Below are positions 33,580 through 38,538 of a stretch of 38,538 nt of DNA, in pieces. A program made the position numbers and the translations under genes. The notes below the pieces were generated by a model that ran no database searches, was not told the DNA's origin, and saw only the letters and a list, made by a program, of their open reading frames with translations. The stretch spans positions 1 to 38,538 of the forward strand of contig CAOKLO010000030.1 in NCBI GenBank assembly GCA_948469375.1, given 5' to 3'. The DNA comes from an uncultured bacterium. Lineage in GTDB: Bacteria > Bacillota > Clostridia > Oscillospirales > Oscillospiraceae. Within the stretch, counting starts at the first letter, position 1. The number at the start of each line of letters is the position of its first letter.

Positions 33580-34280
33580 TCGACGTCAACGAGTATTTAC
33601 AGAGCAACCCCTACCCCGGCCGGGGCATTATGATCGGCCGCGACAACCACAACAAATATGCCGTCATCGCCTATTTCATCATGGGCCGCAGCGAGAACAG
33701 CCGCAACCGCGTCTTTGAGGAGACGGAGGACGGCATCCGCACCAAGGCCTTCGACGAGTCCAAAATGACCGACCCCTCCCTCATCATATACCACCCCGTG
33801 CGGCGGATGGACAACGGCATCACCATCGTTACCAACGGCGACCAGACCGACACCATTCGGGACAACATTTTGCAGGGCCACTGCTACCGCCACGCTCTGA
33901 ACACCCGCACCTTCGAGCCCGACGGCCCCAACTATACCCCCCGCATCTCCGGCGTGGTGAAGCCCAACGGCTCCTACGACCTGTCCATCCTCAAAAGCCT
34001 GGACGGCGACCCCTCCTGTGCCTGCCGGTACTTCTACGAGTACGACGCCCCCAAGGCGGGGGCAGGCCACTTCATCCACACCTATGAGCGGGACGGGGAC
34101 CCCCTGCCCTCCTTTGAGGGCGAACCCCGGATGGTGTCCGTCACCGCCCCCGACGCGGAGACGCTGGCAAACGATCTGTGGCTGGCGCTGAACGAGGATA
34201 ACAAGGTGTCGTTGTTCGTGCGGTACATCGACCTGGAAACCGGGGACGACGAGACTTCCATCATCAACAAGCACTGGTAA
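33576..34280 (+). CDS. IMP cyclohydrolase, PurO-like stand-alone type
   Basis: A 234-aa protein of the IMP_cyclohyd (PF07826-like) fold, known from archaeal PurO, which closes the purine ring of FAICAR to IMP. Visible features are the N-terminal YPGRGIMIGRDN, the early NSRNRVF segment, MTDPSLIIYHPVR, TNGDQTDTI, and the NYTPRISGV region. Most bacteria use the N-terminal domain of bifunctional PurH for this step; here no such domain is attached to the AICAR transformylase encoded 215 bp downstream, so this gene supplies the missing activity. AAGGAG precedes the ATG, which overlaps the purN stop. Function follows from family resemblance and operon context. Confidence 0.88.
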   Translation: MIDVNEYLQSNPYPGRGIMIGRDNHNKYAVIAYFIMGRSENSRNRVFEETEDGIRTKAFDESKMTDPSLIIYHPVRRMDNGITIVTNGDQTDTIRDNILQGHCYRHALNTRTFEPDGPNYTPRISGVVKPNGSYDLSILKSLDGDPSCACRYFYEYDAPKAGAGHFIHTYERDGDPLPSFEGEPRMVSVTAPDAETLANDLWLALNEDNKVSLFVRYIDLETGDDETSIINKHW

Positions 34281-34311
34281 AGCAAACGTTTATGGAGGAG
34301 AGGACTTCAAG

Positions 34312-34464
34312 ATGAAGGATTGGCAAACGCTCATTGGCGCGGTCATTATTGGTGCTGCCATCATCGGCGCCGCATTGATTTTATCCGGCGCTGCATTGAC
34401 GTTATCTGATGCCATTCGCTATTGCGGTGAAGCAATAAATGCCGGATTTACCTTGGTACGTTAA
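34312..34464 (+). CDS. 50-aa single-helix membrane peptide in the purine operon
   Basis: A small gene of 50 codons between the IMP cyclohydrolase and AICAR transformylase genes. GGAGGAGAGG lies 8 nt before the ATG. The peptide opens MKDWQTLIGAVIIGAA and is one long hydrophobic helix rich in Ala, Ile and Gly up to about residue 32, followed by a short polar end with one Cys. Its base composition is more AT-rich than the flanking purine genes, which hints at a different history. No family recognised. It could be a membrane-anchored accessory peptide, a toxin-like peptide or a passenger; being inside an operon with tight spacing argues that it is expressed. Confidence 0.7.
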   Translation: MKDWQTLIGAVIIGAAIIGAALILSGAALTLSDAIRYCGEAINAGFTLVR

Positions 34465-34494
34465 TCAAAATTCCAATTTTGAGGAGGCTTAACT

Positions 34495-35667
34495 ATGACC
34501 GAACTGGAACTGAAATACGGCTGCAACCCCAACCAGAAGCCCGCCCGCATTTTTATGGAGGATGGCGAGCTGCCCCTTGAAGTTCTCAACGGCAAGCCGG
34601 GGTACATCAATTTCATGGACGCGCTGAACTCCTGGCAGCTGGTCAAGGCCCTGAAAAAGTCCACCGGCCTGCCCGCCGCCGCCTCCTTCAAGCACGTTTC
34701 CCCTGCTGGAGCGGCACTGGGCCTGCCCCTGAGCGACGTGGAACGGCACATCTACTTTGCCCCCGAGGGTGCGCTTTCCCCCATCGCCTGCGCCTATATC
34801 CGCGCCCGAGGCGCGGACCGGCTGTGCTCTTTCGGCGACTGGGCGGCTCTGTCCGACGTGTGCGACGCCGATACCGCCCGGTTCCTGGCCCTGGAGGTGT
34901 CCGACGGCGTGATCGCCCCCGGCTACACCGACGAGGCGCTGGAGATCCTTAAGACCAAGCGCAAGGGCGGCTATAACGTGGTCAAGATCGACCCGGACTA
35001 CACCCCCGCCCCCATCGAGCGGCGGAATATTTTCGGCATCACCTTTGAGCAGGGGTACAACGACCTGGCCATCGACGAAAAAATGCTGGCGAACATCGTC
35101 ACCACCAACAGGGACCTGCCCGAAAGCGCCAAACACGATATGCTGCTGTCCCTCATCACGCTGAAATACACCCAGTCCAATTCGGTGTGCTACGTAAAGG
35201 ATGGCATGACCATCGGCGTAGGTGCGGGCCAGCAGAGCCGTATCCACTGCACCCGTCTGGCGGGCAACAAGGCGGACATCTGGTGGCTGCGGCAGCATCC
35301 AAAGGTGCTGGGCCTCCAGTTTGTGGACGGCATCCGCCGCCCCGACCGGGACAACGCCATCGACCTGTACATCTCCGACGAGCACGACGACGTGTTGGCC
35401 GAGGGCGTGTGGCAGAACACCTTCCAGGTGCGCCCGGAGGTGCTCACCGAACAGGAGAAAAAGGACTGGATTGCCCAGATGTCCGGCGTGACGGTGGGCT
35501 CCGACGCCTTCTTCCCCTTTGGGGACAATGTGGAGCGGGCGTTCAAGTCCGGGGCAAAGTATATCGCCCAGCCCGGCGGCTCTATCCGGGACGACCAGGT
35601 CATTGCCACTGCCGACAAGCACGATATGGTGATGGCGTTCACCGGGATGCGGCTGTTCCACCATTGA
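34495..35667 (+). CDS. purH: AICAR transformylase, stand-alone (PurH C-terminal domain type)
   Basis: A 390-aa enzyme transferring formyl from 10-formyl-THF to AICAR. It corresponds to the C-terminal (transformylase) part of PurH only: LKYGCNPNQKPARIF at the start, the catalytic Lys-His in SFKHVSPAGAA, then CSFGDWAALSDVCDADTARF, ERRNIFGITFEQGYND, LKYTQSNSVCYVKDGMTIGV-type substrate loop, GAGQQSRIHCTRLAG, SDAFFPFGDNVERA and GGSIRDDQVI. The N-terminal IMP cyclohydrolase domain of bifunctional PurH is absent; that role falls to the gene at 33576-34280. GAGGAGG precedes the ATG. The next small gene starts 2 bp after the stop. Confidence 0.95.
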   Translation: MTELELKYGCNPNQKPARIFMEDGELPLEVLNGKPGYINFMDALNSWQLVKALKKSTGLPAAASFKHVSPAGAALGLPLSDVERHIYFAPEGALSPIACAYIRARGADRLCSFGDWAALSDVCDADTARFLALEVSDGVIAPGYTDEALEILKTKRKGGYNVVKIDPDYTPAPIERRNIFGITFEQGYNDLAIDEKMLANIVTTNRDLPESAKHDMLLSLITLKYTQSNSVCYVKDGMTIGVGAGQQSRIHCTRLAGNKADIWWLRQHPKVLGLQFVDGIRRPDRDNAIDLYISDEHDDVLAEGVWQNTFQVRPEVLTEQEKKDWIAQMSGVTVGSDAFFPFGDNVERAFKSGAKYIAQPGGSIRDDQVIATADKHDMVMAFTGMRLFHH

Positions 35668-35669
35668 GC

Positions 35670-35903
35670 ATGAGCGAACAGGAACGGCTGGCCGCCTTTG
35701 AGCGGATGCTGGCGGACGTTCAGAAAAGCTACGGTGAGCTGACCGCCCGCATGGAGCGGCTGAAGGCGGAGAAAAAGGAAAAAACCGCCACCTTCCGGCA
35801 GTATTGGAGCAATAAAATGACCTGTCAATATATGCTGTCCATGTATCAACAGTATGGGCTGATTGAACCTTCAGCCCTGGAAAACGGGGGTAAAAACGTA
35901 TGA
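35670..35903 (+). CDS. 77-aa charged helical protein between purH and purD
   Basis: A 77-codon gene starting 2 bp after the AICAR transformylase stop and ending with an ATGA overlap into purD. The sequence MSEQERLAAFERMLADVQ, then YGELTARMERLKAEKKEK, then YWSNKMTCQYMLSMYQQYG is strongly helical, with heptad-like spacing in the first half suggesting a coiled coil. No signal peptide or membrane segment. It is vaguely like small DUF4298-type proteins but I cannot assign it. The spacing at both ends indicates a genuine, translationally coupled operon member; a scaffold or regulator of the purine enzymes is possible but purely speculative. Confidence 0.72.
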   Translation: MSEQERLAAFERMLADVQKSYGELTARMERLKAEKKEKTATFRQYWSNKMTCQYMLSMYQQYGLIEPSALENGGKNV

Positions 35904-37156
35904 AAGTATTGGTGGTAGGCGGCGGCGGCCGGGAGCACGCCATCTGCTGGAAGCTGGCCCAATCGCCTAACGTGACGGAGCTGTACTGCGCCCCCGGCAA
36001 CGCGGGCATCGCCCAAGTGGCAAAATGCGTCAACATCAAAGCCATCGATGTGGACAGCATGGTGAACTGGGCCAGAGACAACGCCATAGAGTTCGTGGTG
36101 GTGGCCCCGGACGATCCCCTGGCCCTGGGCATGGTGGACGCGCTGGAGAAGGCGGGTATCCCCGCCTTCGGCCCCAGGGCGAATGCCGCCGTTATCGAGG
36201 CCAGCAAGGCATTTTCTAAGGAATTGATGAAAAAATACCACATCCCCACCGCAAGCTATGAGACGTTCACCGACCTGGACAAGGCACTGGCCTATATTGA
36301 GGAGCAGGGCGCCCCCATCGTGGTGAAGGCGGACGGGCTGGCTTTGGGCAAGGGCGTGGTGGTGGCCTCCACCGTGGACGAGGCCAAAACCGCCGCCCGG
36401 GAAATGATGGCGGACAAAAAATTCGGCGAATCCGGCTCCACCGTGGTCATCGAGGAGTGCATGACCGGCCCTGAGGTGACGGTGCTGGCCTTTGCCGACG
36501 GGGAACACGTATCCACCATGCCCGCCAGCCAGGATCACAAGCGGGCCTATGACGGCAACAAAGGCCCCAACACCGGCGGCATGGGGGCCATTGCTCCCCC
36601 GCCCCAGTACACAGCCGAGGTAGCCAAGCGGTGTATGGAGGAGATCTTTCAGCCCACTGTAGCCGCATTGAAGGCGGAGGGTCGGCCCTTCCATGGGGTC
36701 ATCTACTTTGGGCTGATGCTCACCCCGGACGGTCCCCGCGTGGTAGAGTACAACGCCCGGTTCGGCGACCCGGAGTGTCAAGCGGTGCTGTCCCTGCTGG
36801 AGAGCAATCTGATGGACATCTTCATCGCCTGCCGTGAGGGAACGCTGGACAAACTGGATATCCGGTGGAAAAATCAGGCCGCCTGCTGTCTGGTGCTGGC
36901 CTCCGGCGGCTATCCGCTGGACTACAAAAAGGGCTGTCCCATCTCCGGCTTGGAGGAGGCGGGCAAGTCTGCCGTCGTGTTCCACGCAGGCACCGCCGAG
37001 AAAGACGGTCAGATTGTCACCAGCGGGGGCCGTGTGCTGGGCGTCACCGCTCAGGGTAGCACCCTGGAGCAGGCCATCGCCAACGCCTATACCGCCGCCA
37101 AGCCCATCTCGTTCCAGAACATGCACTACCGGACGGACATCGGGCACGCATTTTAA
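35900..37156 (+). CDS. purD: Phosphoribosylamine-glycine ligase (GAR synthetase)
   Basis: A 418-aa ATP-grasp enzyme. N-terminal VLVVGGGGREHAICWKL and APGNAGIAQ, then VVVAPDDPLALGMVDAL, the ATP-grasp core PIVVKADGLALGKGVVVA, EECMTGPEVTVLAF, QDHKRAYDGNKGPNTGGMGA, and the metal-binding EYNARFGDPECQAVL. Length is standard. Its start overlaps the preceding small gene. It is the last purine gene; no terminator directly follows, and the next strong one is at 37837, beyond plasmid-type remnants, so a debris-containing 3' end of the operon mRNA is expected. Confidence 0.97.
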   Translation: MKVLVVGGGGREHAICWKLAQSPNVTELYCAPGNAGIAQVAKCVNIKAIDVDSMVNWARDNAIEFVVVAPDDPLALGMVDALEKAGIPAFGPRANAAVIEASKAFSKELMKKYHIPTASYETFTDLDKALAYIEEQGAPIVVKADGLALGKGVVVASTVDEAKTAAREMMADKKFGESGSTVVIEECMTGPEVTVLAFADGEHVSTMPASQDHKRAYDGNKGPNTGGMGAIAPPPQYTAEVAKRCMEEIFQPTVAALKAEGRPFHGVIYFGLMLTPDGPRVVEYNARFGDPECQAVLSLLESNLMDIFIACREGTLDKLDIRWKNQAACCLVLASGGYPLDYKKGCPISGLEEAGKSAVVFHAGTAEKDGQIVTSGGRVLGVTAQGSTLEQAIANAYTAAKPISFQNMHYRTDIGHAF

Positions 37157-37182
37157 CACAACCGCCACATGGGAAAGGGGCG

Positions 37183-37451
37183 CGTTGGAGGGAGAGGACC
37201 TTCTTCCCGCCAACATCGAGCTGTCTGGCCTGGAGGTCACGCTGGTGAACACTATGAGCCGGGAAACCGTTCTGCGGGAATATCTGAACATAGTCCGGGA
37301 CCAGTACGATGTGATCCTGCTGGACTGCTGCCCTTCCCTGGGTATGCTCACCATCAATGCCCTGGCTGCCGCTGACGAGGTGCTGGTTCCCATGCAGGCG
37401 CACTATCTTTCTTTGAAAGGCTTTGAGCAGCTTGTTCGCACCATAGCATAG
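37183..37451 (+). pseudogene. Internal fragment of a ParA/Soj partition ATPase
   Basis: In frame from about 37183 to a stop at 37449-37451 the sequence reads EGEDLLPANIELSGLEV, then LVNTMSRETVLREYLNIV, then DVILLDCCPSLGMLTINALA and DEVLVPMQAHYLSLKGFEQL. This is the central part of ParA proteins of conjugative elements: the Walker A' Asp region (LLDCCPSLG) and the VPMQA strand are present. The N-terminal P-loop and the C-terminal third are missing. It starts about 25 bp after purD with no start codon of its own, and ends where ParB sequence begins, so an internal deletion fused the two genes. Confidence 0.82.
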
Positions 37452-37453
37452 CG

Positions 37454-37831
37454 TTGACAAAGCTGATCCCACCTCTGCTGGCTATGGTAGACGAGGACAA
37501 GCTGGCTGTGAGCGTCACCGCAGATTTTATCGCAGTTCTTCCGCAAAATGAGCAAACAGACCTTTTCACTGTCATGAACAAGCTGAATGTGATCCCTGCC
37601 AAAAGTCAGCTTGTGCGCATGAAACAGTACAGCAAGGACGGCACTCTGACCATCACTGTCATTGACGCCATACTGTCCGAGACAAAGCCCGTTCTGACCC
37701 AGTTCACGTTGAAGAAAGACCGTTTACAGCACTATTTCCCGCCGTCCTATACATCCAGCCAGATCGAGGAGGTCATCATCTCCCTGCTGGACGGATGGAA
37801 AGCGCATAATATGAAAGAGAATCTATCGTAG
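37454..37831 (+). pseudogene. C-terminal fragment of a ParB-type partition protein
   Basis: The frame from a TTG at 37454 reads LIPPLLAMVDEDKLAVSVTA, then FIAVLPQNEQTDLFTVMNKL, KLNVIPAKSQLVRMKQYS and later KKDRLQHYFPPSYTSSQIEEVI, the tail of ParB/RepB proteins of Firmicutes conjugative elements (helical dimerisation and C-terminal region). The nuclease-like and helix-turn-helix parts are gone. There is no ribosome binding site. Upstream in the same frame only a few codons precede the ParA fragment's end, so this is the other side of the ParA-ParB deletion. A strong terminator follows. Confidence 0.78.
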
Positions 37832-37836
37832 ATATG

Positions 37837-37879
37837 AGCCCCCGGCAACTGACTAAAATCAGTTGCCGGGGGCTTTTTT
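37837..37879 (+). terminator. Strong rho-independent terminator
   Basis: A perfect 16-bp stem (37837-37852 / 37859-37874) with a 6-nt loop is followed by TTTTT. It ends the purine operon plus parAB remnants. Confidence 0.95.
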
Positions 37880-37899
37880 CATGTTTGGAGGAATTGGTC

Positions 37900-38029
37900 A
37901 TGTCATTACATTTGGATTACTACTACGGCGCGGAAGCGGAGCAGTACAGCTTCTACCGCGTTCCCAAGACCCTGCTCACCGATCCCCGCTACAAGCTACA
38001 AGGGCGTTTCCATTGAGGCCAAGGTGCTG
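37900..38029 (+). pseudogene. Broken N-terminus of a RepA-like replication initiator
   Basis: After GGAGG, the ATG at 37900 starts MSLHLDYYYGAEAEQYSFYR, then VPKTLLTDPRYK, the characteristic beginning of replication initiator protein A of Firmicutes plasmids and conjugative elements. The next residues should be GVSIEAKVL; they appear one frame away because CTACAAG is duplicated in tandem (37989-37995 and 37996-38002). The resumed frame stops matching after KVLF (about 38029). Order parA-parB-terminator-repA is the usual backbone order in such elements, supporting a decayed element. Confidence 0.8.
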
Positions 38030-38114
38030 TTCATTGACGGGGAACATTGTCCCAATCTTTTTGTATTCAGCATTGTATGGAATGCTTTGGAAAAACAGCT
38101 GTGGGGAGGCCGGT

Positions 38115-38538
38115 ATGAACGCGCAAGAAATCAAGAACATTTTGATCGCCTATCTGAGGGCAACCAACCGTGAGATCCGGATCTATCAGGAAAAAAGCAT
38201 CGGCGACGCGGTGTGCGACCTGATGGCGGTGACAGACTGCCTGACGGGCTACGAGATCAAAAGCGATTTGGACAATTACCAACGGCTGGGTCGTCAAATA
38301 AAGGCCTACGACCGCTTTTTTGAGCAATGCTATATCGTCGTCGGCTGCCGCCACCTCCAATCGGCGGAGCGGAAGGTGCCCGGCAACTGGGGGATCATCA
38401 CCATTCAAAGCGACCATGTCATTGTCAACCGCCCCGCCCACGCTGGGAACCCGGACTGCGCCAGCCAGCTGGGCGCCCTCTGGAAACTGGAGCTGACCAA
38501 CCTGCTGATCAAAACCGGCCTCCCGCTGTACACCTATA
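38115..38538 (+). CDS. sce7726-like protein with PD-(D/E)XK nuclease fold (3' end outside window)
   Basis: ATG at 38115 (GGGAGG 5 nt upstream) opens a frame still open at the window end, 141 codons so far. It reads MNAQEIKNILIAYL, then SIGDAVCDLMAVTDCLTGYE followed by IKSDLDNYQRL, then RQIKAYDRFFEQCYIVVG. The spacing of Asp (VCD) to Glu-x-Lys (YEIKSD) is that of PD-(D/E)XK nucleases, and the context around it is like sce7726/MmcB-type proteins found in mobile and defence regions. The downstream part (VPGNWGIITI) continues the family pattern. Unlike the preceding fragments it appears intact. Function beyond a nuclease fold is unknown. Confidence 0.7.
   Translation, partial: MNAQEIKNILIAYLRATNREIRIYQEKSIGDAVCDLMAVTDCLTGYEIKSDLDNYQRLGRQIKAYDRFFEQCYIVVGCRHLQSAERKVPGNWGIITIQSDHVIVNRPAHAGNPDCASQLGALWKLELTNLLIKTGLPLYTY

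Overview
This 38.5 kb window looks like chromosome of a high-GC gut Clostridia species, most likely Oscillospiraceae (Flavonifractor/Lawsonibacter/Intestinimonas type). The reasons are GC-rich third positions, strong GGAGG ribosome binding sites, SLH and dockerin-type surface proteins, a LytTR/GHKL two-component system, a DUF1292 protein, and the arrangement of the purine genes. The placement is inference; there is no rRNA or tRNA in the window.

Left part (1-15.5 kb), mainly cell surface and signalling. A sigma-factor remnant is followed by an LCP-family wall ligase (+). Genes on the minus strand follow: a secreted LysM-tailed 5'-nucleotidase; release factor 2 (prfB) without the usual frameshift; a 34-codon small ORF with its own RBS and terminator; a DUF5655-LytTR regulator-GHKL kinase operon; and a two-gene operon for a very large M60 (mucinase-like) metalloprotease with a dockerin-like module and an SLH-domain protein. 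Next comes a graveyard of an IS1595-type transposase remnant abutting an SLH-protein remnant.

Middle (15.5-28.6 kb), mainly housekeeping: hom-lysC (minus) with a 49-bp repeat between them, a class A PBP carrying a four-cysteine insertion (minus), then on the plus strand DUF1292, a probable 6S RNA, a PrsA-like foldase and a TcdA-like dehydratase. The last overlaps tail-to-tail with a PAP2 phosphatase. A fused glycosyltransferase-CsaB (pyruvyltransferase) and a second glycosyltransferase follow. CsaB-type pyruvylation creates the wall ligand that SLH domains bind, so this pair fits the SLH proteins to the left.

Right part (28.7-37.2 kb): one plus-strand de novo purine operon, purE-(frameshifted small ORF)-purC-purF*-purM-purN-IMP cyclohydrolase-(50-aa membrane peptide)-AICAR transformylase-(77-aa charged protein)-purD. 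Most junctions are ATGA overlaps. Three things stand out. The PurF-like enzyme lacks the Cys nucleophile but keeps the Fe-S cysteines. PurH is replaced by two separate proteins. A roughly 150-nt leader before purE has a three-way-junction-like fold whose closing stem is mutually exclusive with a terminator, which is riboswitch/attenuator architecture I cannot assign to a known class. purL, purQ, purS and purB are not in the window.

Right edge (37.2-38.5 kb): decayed backbone of a conjugative or plasmid-like element (ParA and ParB fragments fused by deletion, a RepA N-terminus broken by a 7-bp tandem duplication), then an apparently intact sce7726-like nuclease-fold gene running off the window. 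All functions are assigned by reading motifs by eye; no searches were run.
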